Shown piece after piece: positions 38,114 to 44,971 of a stretch of 44,971 nt of DNA (positions are counted from its first letter, which is position 1; the number at the start of each line of letters is the position of its first letter). The DNA comes from a virus: positions 1 through 44,971 of IMG/VR virus record IMGVR_UViG_3300010401_000046; one strand, given 5' to 3'. The notes under the pieces were generated by a model. It did not search any database. It was not told the origin of the DNA and was given only the letters and a program-made list of their open reading frames with translations. A program made the translations under genes and the position numbers.

Positions 38114-38788
38114 TTATTCCTCTGGTAAGTTTAATTTGTCGCCATCATATCTCCAAACACAACCAATGGCATAATCTGTTTTGCCAGTACAAGCATCTTG
38201 AATTGTTTCTTTTGCAATTTCAAACGCTTTTGCGGCAACTTTTGCTGAGGACCATTCTCCAATCAATTTTCCGTCCGGGTCGTATTGCAACACTCGTTTT
38301 CGCTTACTTTCATTTCGTTTTTCGAGAAATGAGACATCTAAAATTTGTGGCGCTTCTCCATTTGGAAAGTTCTCAAGTTTTCGAAATATGAATCCTTTGA
38401 TTTGATTGGATTTTCCGCGAGCACATCGCTTTACATTAGACACATCAACATTTAAATTTTTAGCGGCCTCTGCAATAGTATTGAAAATTCTTATTAATTT
38501 GCCATCTAAATCATATTGCGCTATCGGTTTAATGTTATGATGTCCGCCACTTATTTTCAATTGAACGTCTATTATTGATGGCAATTTTGCCCCAAATTCT
38601 GACCGATATTTCCAAACGCTTCCGAAGGATTTGGATGTTTTTCCAGAAAGACATTTTACCAATGCGCTTTCCAGAATTCCAGTTACTTCTGAAGCGTTTC
38701 TTATGCTCGGAAAAGTTCTTAAAAATTTCCCATCTAATTGAAATTGTATTATTTCTCTTTCTCCGTAAAGTGTTCCATCTTTTCTCAT
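38114..38788 (-). CDS. Triple NUMOD1 DNA-binding protein, no nuclease domain
   Basis: Three NUMOD1 modules follow one another: EIIQFQLDGKFLRTFPSIRN..., KPIAQYDLDGKLIRIFNTIA... and KRVLQYDPDGKLIGEWSSAK.... Each has the '..Q.DL.GK.I..F.S...A' opening and ends in 'C.GK...GF.(W/F)(R/K)'. NUMOD1 is the DNA-binding module of homing endonucleases. No GIY-YIG or HNH catalytic part is seen, so this is either a remnant of an endonuclease or a stand-alone DNA-binding protein. I chose ATG 38788; ATGs at 38821 and 38908 are also in frame but add unrelated sequence. It sits between the capsid gene and the GIY-YIG gene. Confidence 0.8.
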   Translation of the reverse strand: MRKDGTLYGEREIIQFQLDGKFLRTFPSIRNASEVTGILESALVKCLSGKTSKSFGSVWKYRSEFGAKLPSIIDVQLKISGGHHNIKPIAQYDLDGKLIRIFNTIAEAAKNLNVDVSNVKRCARGKSNQIKGFIFRKLENFPNGEAPQILDVSFLEKRNESKRKRVLQYDPDGKLIGEWSSAKVAAKAFEIAKETIQDACTGKTDYAIGCVWRYDGDKLNLPEE

Positions 38789-38900
38789 AAATTGATTCTT
38801 TAATTGAATATGCACAACCATCAATATAAATACTTGGTTCCCATTATTGGGGGCAAATTTATAGGGATTAAAAATACTTGGAATGAAATTATTCAGAGCA

Positions 38901-38930
38901 TAAAACAAAAGAGGCCGCTAATGCGGCCTC
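38901..38930 (-). terminator. Major capsid gene terminator
   Basis: A perfect 8-bp stem (38911-38918 with 38923-38930), 4-nt loop, followed on the minus strand by TTTTGTTTTA (38910-38901). It begins 21 bases past the capsid stop and separates capsid transcription from the homing genes. Confidence 0.9.
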
Positions 38931-38951
38931 TCTGTAAATCTTTTTTTACAC

Positions 38952-40706
38952 TTAGAATGTGTAGAAATCAAGATTCAAAATTCTAATCACACCATAGTAA
39001 TCGTTACGAATAACGGTCTTACCATTCCTTGTGATACAACCTTTTATGGGGTTAAAGTTGTCCGGATTGAATATAGTCGGGGTAACTATCAAAGGGATAT
39101 AGGGACACCAAATGTATCCACCTTCAAGAGCATTCTTACCCTTGTATCCGAGAAGCATTCTATCTTCTGGGAAGTATGGGTCTTTGAAGATGGTCCAGCG
39201 ATTCATAGTACCAATCTTCTCAATACCAAACGTGTACTGACTATTTGCGTCATCCGTAGAATTGTCACTGGAAGCGAATTGCTTGCCCATTGTTTCAATA
39301 ATGGAAGACACCTGTGGTCCGACCACTGCCCAGTTAGCACCTTGACGCAAGTTGAGCTTCATGATACGGTTCGATACAGCGTTCATAACGTGACCGAGAG
39401 TGTTGTGCCACTGGTCTTGGTCGCCATAGAAAGCCTGAGTTCCTGTGAAGACACCTTGGTACGTTGCGTCTTGGATTGCGCCTGTTCTGTCAATATAGAC
39501 ATATCGACCAATCATACGGCTCCATGCGGCCTTTACGTAAGCTACCGAGAGCAAGTCTGAAAGAATTTCACGGTCAATTTCAGTAGCAATCTGTTCGGAA
39601 AGGATGTTCGTAAGTTCAACCTCTGCGTCCAGCGCCATAAAAGCGTTCAAATCCTGAGACATTTCCGGAGTCCATACCGTCTTCAACTTCTTGGTTTGAG
39701 CGGAGACCTGTGAGCTAAGAATCTTGAAGTTGATTTGAGGAATCTCAATCGTGTTTTCAAAATCACCAAGCAATGTCTGAGCACCATTGGTTGATGCAGA
39801 ATCCTGAAGAAGTGTCTTGACACGTCCAAGAAGAATTGCTTGTGCCATTGCAGAAGCGGAAGCTGCAGCAAGGTTAGCAGTGGAATAAATACGAACGGTT
39901 GTTCCACCTGATGGATACTCCGTAAGCGTATTGTCAATTCTTGTTGCTAAGGAATCAGCACTGAGAGACTTGATTGCATTGGTGCTACGGAAGCTATTCC
40001 ATGCAGTCGAATACTGATTGTTGATACCATTCTGCTCAAAATTGATTTCACCGGATAGACATGGACGCATTTCATAACGGCTCATCCAATCAACAACGTT
40101 TGCATTGTCAACGGTGAAGTCGAATCCGCTAAGAGTACCACTAATACGATAGCTGGTTGCAGTTACCGAAGCATAAGATGGTCGCGATGTTCCGAGTGTG
40201 AAAATACGGTTGGCATATCCAAGACCTGCGAAGTCATAGAATCCACCCGTACCCTTAGATGGTCCAATACCGCCCATTGTCGGGTCTTGTACGGTATCTC
40301 TGTCACCATAGACCGAACCACCTGCTGTCTGACCAGCACGAGTTCTATCATACGTAAAGTCCGTGTAGAATACAAGTCCTGCTGGCATCTGCATCGGCTG
40401 AACCGATACAATGTCATTCGTCAAAAGACTTGCGAATACACGACGTACAAGTGGGAATGCGATTTTGTTAAATCCTGCAATGTCACCAACGTTGGTCTGC
40501 TCATTGAGAATTTTTGCGCGAAGTTCCTTTGCTTCGTTCTCAAGCAAGAACGCAAGGTTCTGCTTTTTCTCTGGATTGAGACCTTCCAGAAGCTGAGTAA
40601 CTCCCCATTTCTCTACCAAACGTTCTGCTTCCTTCTGTTTGTTAGAAGCGTTTTGGTCGCGAGTCATCTCAAGGATGATGTCATGTGTTAAATTGTAATT
40701 CGCCAT
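38952..40706 (-). CDS. Major capsid protein (gp23-like)
   Basis: This 584-residue protein has the T4 gp23 signature near the N-terminus: WGVTQLLEGLNPEKKQNLAF, then LLENEAKEL. It then has NVGDIAGFNKIAFPLVRRVF, followed by VSVQPMQMPAGLVFYTDFTY. In T4-type phages the short N-terminal segment is removed by the prohead protease during maturation; here the cut would fall before the VGDIAGF region, but the exact site is not evident. It builds the icosahedral shell. Its leader lacks a Shine-Dalgarno and contains TATAAACAATAG (minus-strand sense, 40785-40774). Terminators lie both before and after, so it has its own transcript. Confidence 0.93.
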   Translation of the reverse strand: MANYNLTHDIILEMTRDQNASNKQKEAERLVEKWGVTQLLEGLNPEKKQNLAFLLENEAKELRAKILNEQTNVGDIAGFNKIAFPLVRRVFASLLTNDIVSVQPMQMPAGLVFYTDFTYDRTRAGQTAGGSVYGDRDTVQDPTMGGIGPSKGTGGFYDFAGLGYANRIFTLGTSRPSYASVTATSYRISGTLSGFDFTVDNANVVDWMSRYEMRPCLSGEINFEQNGINNQYSTAWNSFRSTNAIKSLSADSLATRIDNTLTEYPSGGTTVRIYSTANLAAASASAMAQAILLGRVKTLLQDSASTNGAQTLLGDFENTIEIPQINFKILSSQVSAQTKKLKTVWTPEMSQDLNAFMALDAEVELTNILSEQIATEIDREILSDLLSVAYVKAAWSRMIGRYVYIDRTGAIQDATYQGVFTGTQAFYGDQDQWHNTLGHVMNAVSNRIMKLNLRQGANWAVVGPQVSSIIETMGKQFASSDNSTDDANSQYTFGIEKIGTMNRWTIFKDPYFPEDRMLLGYKGKNALEGGYIWCPYIPLIVTPTIFNPDNFNPIKGCITRNGKTVIRNDYYGVIRILNLDFYTF

Positions 40707-40773
40707 TTGAAATTGTCTATGGTTTAAATTGTCTTAAAATTTTGAAAATCTAAAGTTGTTTAGGTTTTCGTTG

Positions 40774-40785
40774 CTATTGTTTATA
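40774..40785 (-). promoter_or_regulatory. Candidate late-promoter element of the capsid gene
   Basis: On the minus strand the sequence reads TATAAACAATAG, one mismatch from the T4 late consensus TATAAATA in its first eight bases, 68 bases upstream of the capsid ATG. Its AAACAATAG part recurs 13 bases upstream of the sheath gene (22865-22873). Suggestive only. Confidence 0.3.
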
Positions 40786-40834
40786 GAGCAATGCGTTTTA
40801 AATACTACTGTATCTTTCGCATTTGTATTATTTG

Positions 40835-40886
40835 TAAAAACTGACAGGAAATTTTTAGGGACGCTTCTAATTATATTCCTGTCAGT
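40835..40886 (-). terminator. Terminator between prohead-core and capsid genes
   Basis: A perfect 11-bp inverted repeat (40840-40850 with 40876-40886) with a 25-nt loop, starting 10 bases after the core-protein stop and followed on the minus strand by TTTTTAC. It probably tunes the ratio of core protein to capsid protein. Confidence 0.7.
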
Positions 40887-40895
40887 GGTATTATC

Positions 40896-42224
40896 TTAAT
40901 AGAATTTTCTCAAACCGGACCAAAAGTTCGATGTCTCTTCATCAGTTGGGGTTCTCGTCGCAACAGCACTTTCAAGTAGTCCTTGTTTTGCTGTTCCAGT
41001 AGAGGAAGTGGTTTTGGCATTGGCAGACTCTTTTAATACAGTACGCTTTGCGGTCTCAAGATTGAAGTTCTTTTTACCCTTTGTTGCGCCTTCTGCAATG
41101 ACAGGTTTTTCTGGATTCTTTGCAGTAAGTCCTTCACCTAAAAGTTGAGCTTTGACAAGACCTGCAAAATGTTTAGCGGTCTTGTTCATCTTGTGATAAA
41201 CATTTTCCGCCGCTTGCAAAGTATCAGCATTATCGAAATTCTCTAAAATGATATCTCTTGCGTTTTCAATACTCTTGATAATAGTTGGATTTGTGACAGA
41301 ATCAAATTGATTGAAATTCTCAGCAATGATAGTCTTTAGATATTCTGTTTTTTGCTGGAAGAGACGAATACTTCGTAGTTCTTCCACCAAGCTTTTTGCA
41401 AAGTTGTTTGATTCGTCTAACTGTTCTTTTGTTTTTTCAAGCTCTTCGCGTAAGTGGTCCTTCGATGTATCGAAGTCCGGGCCTTCTCCTTGTTCCTGAC
41501 CGTCTTCTCCTTCATCTTGAATGATGAATGTATTTCCACCATTGCCTTGTGGAGCATCATTATGTTCTTCGCCTTCTTCATTGCCTTCCGATTCACCACC
41601 CTCTGAACCATCTGGAACAATCATAATATCATCATCACTATCAAAATCGCCATCACTATAATCATCTCCCTCGCCTTCTCCACCATCTGGAGATTCAAAC
41701 GGAATTCCACCATCATTTTCACCACCCTCTAAATCGCCAGAATCAATTTGAGATTCTCCATTAGCAGCAGCTTCGACAGCACTTTTAACAGCCTGAGAAA
41801 CTGCATCACCAAGTGCTTGTGCAAATTTCTTAGGGTCCAATTGAATTGTTTCTCCTTCACCGGAATCTCCATCTTCTGGCATTCCATCAGTTCCGGATGT
41901 TTCATCTCCAGTCGATGGAACGGCTTCATCTGTAGAAGTTGGGGCGGTTGTATCCTCTCCTGCTCCTGCATCGCTTCCTGTTGCATCTCCTACTGGAGCA
42001 TCAGAAGAAGAATCGGGACCGGTTTCATCGGTATCTTCGTCATCCGTATCAGTATCTTTTTCATCTAAATCGTCTGCTTCCATCAACGATTTTACAGTCT
42101 CTTGAAGAATCTTCTCGTTCTTTTTGGCGAGTACATTCAGAGCAGCAGCCTCAGCCCCCTCTTTAAGAGCCATTACATCTGCAACTGCATTTTTGAAAAG
42201 TTCATTGTCTAATAGGTTCGCCAT
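40896..42224 (-). CDS. Prohead core scaffold-like protein (gp22-like)
   Basis: This 442-residue protein has a helical N-terminus (VADVMALKEGAEAAALNVLA). An extremely acidic low-complexity region of about 200 residues follows (Asp/Glu/Gly/Ser), then a coiled coil (HLREELEKTKEQLDESNNFA) and a helical C-terminus. Position directly upstream of the capsid gene, acidity and coiled coil all fit the T4 gp22 prohead core, which is degraded by the prohead protease after assembly. Identification is by composition and location, since scaffold sequences are poorly conserved. No separate gp21-type protease is visible in the window. Confidence 0.7.
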   Translation of the reverse strand: MANLLDNELFKNAVADVMALKEGAEAAALNVLAKKNEKILQETVKSLMEADDLDEKDTDTDDEDTDETGPDSSSDAPVGDATGSDAGAGEDTTAPTSTDEAVPSTGDETSGTDGMPEDGDSGEGETIQLDPKKFAQALGDAVSQAVKSAVEAAANGESQIDSGDLEGGENDGGIPFESPDGGEGEGDDYSDGDFDSDDDIMIVPDGSEGGESEGNEEGEEHNDAPQGNGGNTFIIQDEGEDGQEQGEGPDFDTSKDHLREELEKTKEQLDESNNFAKSLVEELRSIRLFQQKTEYLKTIIAENFNQFDSVTNPTIIKSIENARDIILENFDNADTLQAAENVYHKMNKTAKHFAGLVKAQLLGEGLTAKNPEKPVIAEGATKGKKNFNLETAKRTVLKESANAKTTSSTGTAKQGLLESAVATRTPTDEETSNFWSGLRKFY

Positions 42225-42306
42225 TGTATTATAATTTGGTTCAATTTAGAGTTATGCTGTAATTATGTGTCGGAAATCCAATATTGGAAATGTGTAAATT
42301 ATCACC

Positions 42307-42954
42307 TTATATCATTGGAATTCCGGAAGGAGCACTTTCTGCAATACCTTCTGTCCCAAGCACAAGAGCCAACGTTGTTCTTTCTTGTTCGCTGAGATGT
42401 GGATTGGAAATTACTCTTTCTATTTTTTGATTGATTTTTGCTTCTTGAATTGGGGCACCACCAAAACCACTAGATGTTCCAGCAGTTATTACATTTCTCA
42501 TTATGGCATCTTGAGGATTGATGTTTTTAGAAGTCACATTTTCATCAATTCCACTATCAATACCACCATGCATTTTCCTCATGCTCTCACGAGACTTTGC
42601 AAGAACTTCTGCGTATTTAGAACTCGCTATTTTAGATTCAGAAACTGTATTGTAAGCAGTTTGTCGAGGAGATAATTGTTCCTTTAGTGCTTGCAAACCA
42701 TATTGTCCGTACTCACCAGACTCTTCTAATTGCAAAATCTCTTCGTCCAATCGTGCGACTTCATCCATAAGATATTCTCGTCTTTCTAAAAGGACATCGA
42801 CCTTTGTTTTTGGTCTATTTAAATTTACAATTCCTCCAAGTTGTTCTTGAAGAACTTTGCCTAATATGTTCGGCAACAATTTAACCAACTGCTTGGAAAC
42901 TGCTTCTTCTAGTTGTGTTTGTGTTGCTTTCTTTGGACTGTTTTGGGCTGACAT
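42307..42954 (-). CDS. Hypothetical protein of the capsid gene cluster (215 aa)
   Basis: The N-terminal half is a probable coiled coil (LLERREYLMDEVARLDEEIL, LQLEESGEYGQYGLQALKEQ). The C-terminal half is less ordered (MHGGIDSGIDENVTSKNIN) and ends in a short helix plus SAPSGIPMI. No family recognised. Its place upstream of the prohead-core gene suggests a morphogenesis or internal head protein. A 12-base perfect palindrome (42277-42288) lies just after its stop. Confidence 0.6.
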   Translation of the reverse strand: MSAQNSPKKATQTQLEEAVSKQLVKLLPNILGKVLQEQLGGIVNLNRPKTKVDVLLERREYLMDEVARLDEEILQLEESGEYGQYGLQALKEQLSPRQTAYNTVSESKIASSKYAEVLAKSRESMRKMHGGIDSGIDENVTSKNINPQDAIMRNVITAGTSSGFGGAPIQEAKINQKIERVISNPHLSEQERTTLALVLGTEGIAESAPSGIPMI

Positions 42955-42966
42955 AAATTGTTGATG

Positions 42967-43482
42967 TTAAAATTTGCTAACACTTTTTCCTTTTGGAATT
43001 AACCGAGCATTATCCAAAGATGGAGGGTTCTCCTCCACTGTGAGTTTATGCGCCTGAATATATTTTACAAGAGGTTCACGAGGACGTTTTAATACACCAT
43101 CTTTTTCGAATGAAGCGACATCAACTTTAATGATGGTGCCCATTTTACCTATTGCTCTACCATGAAACACTATTTCTTTTTCAGGATTTAATTCACTTCG
43201 TTCCTTCCACGAGACATTCTTTGGATTCTCTTCAATATGATTGAAATCAACATCTCTATTCATCCCTAAAGATGAATTAAAGGGTGATTCAACTGGTATA
43301 TTGCGCGGGTCAACTGATACCTTCGGACCATATCCATTTATGGAAAAGTCATCGTCTTCATCTTCCGTAATATCAGGGTCTTCCATTTCATAAGAATTTG
43401 GGATGTATTCTTTGATAATTGAATACACGCGATTCTCGACAATTTGTCGTATCCTGTTCAAGTCGTTAGATTCAGTTTTCAT
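42967..43482 (-). CDS. Hypothetical protein of the capsid gene cluster (171 aa)
   Basis: A helical start (NRIRQIVENRVYSIIKEYIP), then an acidic stretch (EDPDITEDEDDDFSINGYG), then a more basic C-terminal half with HGRAIGKMGTIIKVDVASFE and a LIPKGKSVSKF end. No Cys motif or membrane segment. Not recognised; probably structural by position. Confidence 0.6.
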   Translation of the reverse strand: MKTESNDLNRIRQIVENRVYSIIKEYIPNSYEMEDPDITEDEDDDFSINGYGPKVSVDPRNIPVESPFNSSLGMNRDVDFNHIEENPKNVSWKERSELNPEKEIVFHGRAIGKMGTIIKVDVASFEKDGVLKRPREPLVKYIQAHKLTVEENPPSLDNARLIPKGKSVSKF

Positions 43483-43603
43483 TGTTATTGTGGTATCAGA
43501 TTATATTGTTATTGTTTTCAGATTTTCGGGAAGACTTTCGACTGTCTTTCGCTGAAGGTAGCTCATTTATGTTCTATAAAAGCCCATCTGAAATTGATTG
43601 TAT

Positions 43604-43903
43604 TTATTGTGCTGATGGACCAGAAGCCTTTGCTAATGCAGCAAGAATTGCTGACCCGTTTTTATTGATTCTCTCTACATAGGTTGGCGCATCACTATTC
43701 TCGTTATGGTTATAAACCATATTCGAAAGACCATTCTCTGGCGCAGATGCAACATACGTTAAACCATCGGAATATTTGCTTTGAGGAAGATGAGCATTCT
43801 TAAGATACAACTCACTTTGTGATTTCTTATCCTTTGGGTCTTTGCTCGATACATCTAAACTTGAGAATAACGGTAGCCCATTTTCTGTTGTGCTATCTGC
43901 CAT
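43604..43903 (-). CDS. Hypothetical protein (99 aa)
   Basis: The start at 43903 is preceded by an AGGAG Shine-Dalgarno, rare among the genes of this cluster. The sequence is polar and low in hydrophobics: two similar ENGL segments (TTENGLPLFSSLDVSS, SAPENGLSNMVYNHNE), ending ILAALAKASGPSAQ. It may be a small head or tail component. A palindrome 42-60 bases upstream (43945-43963) may control it. Confidence 0.6.
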   Translation of the reverse strand: MADSTTENGLPLFSSLDVSSKDPKDKKSQSELYLKNAHLPQSKYSDGLTYVASAPENGLSNMVYNHNENSDAPTYVERINKNGSAILAALAKASGPSAQ

Positions 43904-43944
43904 AATTCATTCTCCTACTATGTTAATATGATTGTTTGTTGTGT

Positions 43945-43963
43945 TGTATGCAAATTGCATACA
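43945..43963. promoter_or_regulatory. Palindromic operator candidate
   Basis: TGTATGCAA (43945-43953) and TTGCATACA (43955-43963) form a perfect 9-bp inverted repeat with a single central base. A 1-nt spacer cannot form an RNA hairpin without losing pairs, so a dimeric DNA-binding protein site is more likely. It lies in the 81-base spacer upstream of the 43604-43903 gene. Confidence 0.5.
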
Positions 43964-43984
43964 TCTTAATTACTATCCAAATAT

Positions 43985-44365
43985 CTAATGTACAGGCTGA
44001 ACATGTGAGACTCTTGCAATCTTGTCTCCAAGAGTTTTTAAAAAATCATGAACAGACATCTTGGAATCAGTATACATTTTCTTCATACTCTTATTTCTAA
44101 ATGTAACCATAAACGCATTGTATTCTTCTTCTTCCGGTTTAGGTTCAACATTGAGTAATCTATGAAGAAAGCTTTCCTGAATTGGCTCAACCTTACTTAT
44201 TTTTTGCTGTTGCTTCAGACTAAAGAGTTCAACAAATTCCTTAACCTCTAAAGGCTCATATAAGTCATATTTATACGCCGAACCGTCCCGACATATTACT
44301 CTGTATGTAGAATATGCTTTGTGATTTTGATGATATGCCCAGTGCTCTTGAACGGTATCAGACAT
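43985..44365 (-). CDS. Hypothetical protein (126 aa)
   Basis: An alpha/beta protein: HWAYHQNHKAYSTYRVICRD, YKYDLYEPLEVKEFVELFSL, then a Glu/Pro linker (VEPKPEEEEYNAFMVTFRNK) and a second small domain with MYTDSKMSVHDFLKTLGDKI. No family recognised. It overlaps the upstream gene by 8 bases. Confidence 0.55.
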   Translation of the reverse strand: MSDTVQEHWAYHQNHKAYSTYRVICRDGSAYKYDLYEPLEVKEFVELFSLKQQQKISKVEPIQESFLHRLLNVEPKPEEEEYNAFMVTFRNKSMKKMYTDSKMSVHDFLKTLGDKIARVSHVQPVH

Positions 44366-44705
44366 GCTCTTGCAATAATTCTATGATTGTTTCCAACATC
44401 ATTTGATTCGGATATGAATCTCTTGATAATTTGTCGTGAAATACAACTACCGGAATTTTGTTCTCAATTTGTCTCAATATCCCTGAAACTATTTTGGTGC
44501 AAATTTTTCTCATCACTGGATAACTTTGTGCATGATAACGTTTTAACGTAGCCTCCGGACTATTTTTTTCTGCATACTCTTTGTTCTCAGGACGATTGAC
44601 CCAAACACCAAATGGTATCGGTCCTTTTTCTAACAACAATGTATCGACACGTTCTTGAATTAAACGTTCGACTTCTTCTTCTCTCATTATTGCTGCTTTG
44701 TTCAT
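44358..44705 (-). CDS. Hypothetical protein (115 aa)
   Basis: The start is ATG 44705 (MNKAAIMREEEVERLIQERV), whose ATGA overlaps the upstream stop. Helical N-terminus, then PIPFGVWVNRPENKEYAEKN and KIPVVVFHDKLSRDSYPNQM. An upstream extension in this frame is out of phase with the preceding gene. No family recognised. Confidence 0.55.
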   Translation of the reverse strand: MNKAAIMREEEVERLIQERVDTLLLEKGPIPFGVWVNRPENKEYAEKNSPEATLKRYHAQSYPVMRKICTKIVSGILRQIENKIPVVVFHDKLSRDSYPNQMMLETIIELLQEHV

Positions 44706-44971
44706 GGTGTTTCTCCAGTTATCTTTGCTTGCGAAATCAATTGCGCCGCATTCCAATGTATCACTTTCTTGTAAATTTCAGGAATGCTTTCATCAAAAGG
44801 ATAAGATTCACGCCCAATTCCCTGAATGCCTAACATGGCACACTTTTCCATTTTCATATTCAGATTGGCAAACGCTGACTCTAAATCGTTGATGGTCGAA
44901 GTAAAATCTCCAATAGCTGTAGTTTTAATCGAATTTTCAATGTCGAAATCGGAATCAACTTTGGCCGCAAA
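44702..44971 (-). CDS. C-terminal part of a gene continuing beyond the right edge (89 aa seen)
   Basis: The frame is open from the window edge to a TGA at 44702-44704 and reads as protein: FAAKVDSDFDIENSIKTTAI, a helix NDLESAFANLNMKMEKC, then GIQGIGRESYPFDESIPEIY and a C-terminal helix. Its stop overlaps the next start (ATGA). No start codon is inside the window, and no family is recognised from this fragment. Confidence 0.65.
   Translation of the reverse strand, partial: FAAKVDSDFDIENSIKTTAIGDFTSTINDLESAFANLNMKMEKCAMLGIQGIGRESYPFDESIPEIYKKVIHWNAAQLISQAKITGETP

Noticed and set aside
38824-38831. TATAAATA late promoter on the plus strand
   Set aside because: It points away from the surrounding minus-strand genes with no plus-strand gene behind it; probably chance in A/T-rich DNA.
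41748-42166. Plus-strand ORFs inside the prohead-core gene
   Set aside because: They arise from the low-complexity acidic codons of the minus-strand scaffold gene.

Overview
The window is part of a low-GC (roughly 38 %, judged by eye) tailed-phage genome of the contractile-tail, T4-like kind. The evidence is a tail sheath (20315-22852), a gp23-like major capsid protein (38952-40706), a gp22-like acidic prohead-core protein (40896-42224) and a probable gp55-like late sigma factor (33720-34403). No cellular housekeeping context is visible and almost every gene abuts or overlaps its neighbour. Most starts, including those of the structural genes, lack a Shine-Dalgarno sequence and have A/T-rich leaders; a few have strong ones (14509, 18265, 43903). 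That mix would fit a Bacteroidota host, but this is only an inference. The 44.97 kb is open at both ends, so the genome is larger.

Layout: (1) 1-9686, plus strand. The C-terminal part of nicotinamide phosphoribosyltransferase is crossed by an in-frame TGA. It is followed by a DUF4406 protein, a ~400-nt apparently structured non-coding RNA ending in a clear terminator, a DEDDh exonuclease, RNase H, a MazG-like protein, a Zn-finger/macrodomain protein, a YqhA-type membrane protein, a lipoprotein, a DUF932 protein, a ParB-like protein, a CAT-anticodon tRNA, an adenine methyltransferase and a dual-specificity phosphatase. (2) 9688-12716, minus. A ParB-fold protein, and a SWIM zinc-finger protein split by a 399-residue HNH intein. 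(3) 12773-20106, plus. An RNA-repair-flavoured block: polynucleotide-kinase-like P-loop protein, duplicated Lar-like zinc ribbons, a DnaB/RecA-like ATPase, T4 Rnl1-type RNA ligase and Thg1-like 3'-5' polymerase. (4) 20315-28975, minus. Tail sheath, an HExxH protein, then many small overlapping accessory genes, one of them apparently frameshifted. (5) 29111-30109, plus. Two small Cys-rich proteins and uracil-DNA glycosylase, ended by a 15-bp bidirectional terminator. (6) 30204-32960, minus. A Gly-rich structural-like protein, a PD-(D/E)XK-like nuclease, small genes and a 301-nt non-coding stretch. (7) 33181-33729, plus: a SAM-methyltransferase-like gene. (8) 33720-44971, minus. Sigma factor, Zn-ribbon accessory genes, a GIY-YIG homing endonuclease, a triple-NUMOD1 protein, the capsid, prohead core and further morphogenesis-region genes.

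Three themes stand out. NAD/ADP-ribose metabolism (NAMPT plus macrodomain) suggests resistance to NAD-depleting or ADP-ribosylating defences. The RNA-end-processing set (PNK-like, Rnl1-like, Thg1-like) suggests repair of tRNAs cut by host nucleases. There is also a heavy load of selfish or homing elements (HNH intein, GIY-YIG endonuclease, NUMOD1 array). Small zinc-ribbon proteins are unusually frequent. The most novel-looking items are the structured RNA at 1332-1740, the in-frame TGA in NAMPT, the intein inside a zinc-binding motif, and the PNK/ligase/Thg1 cluster.
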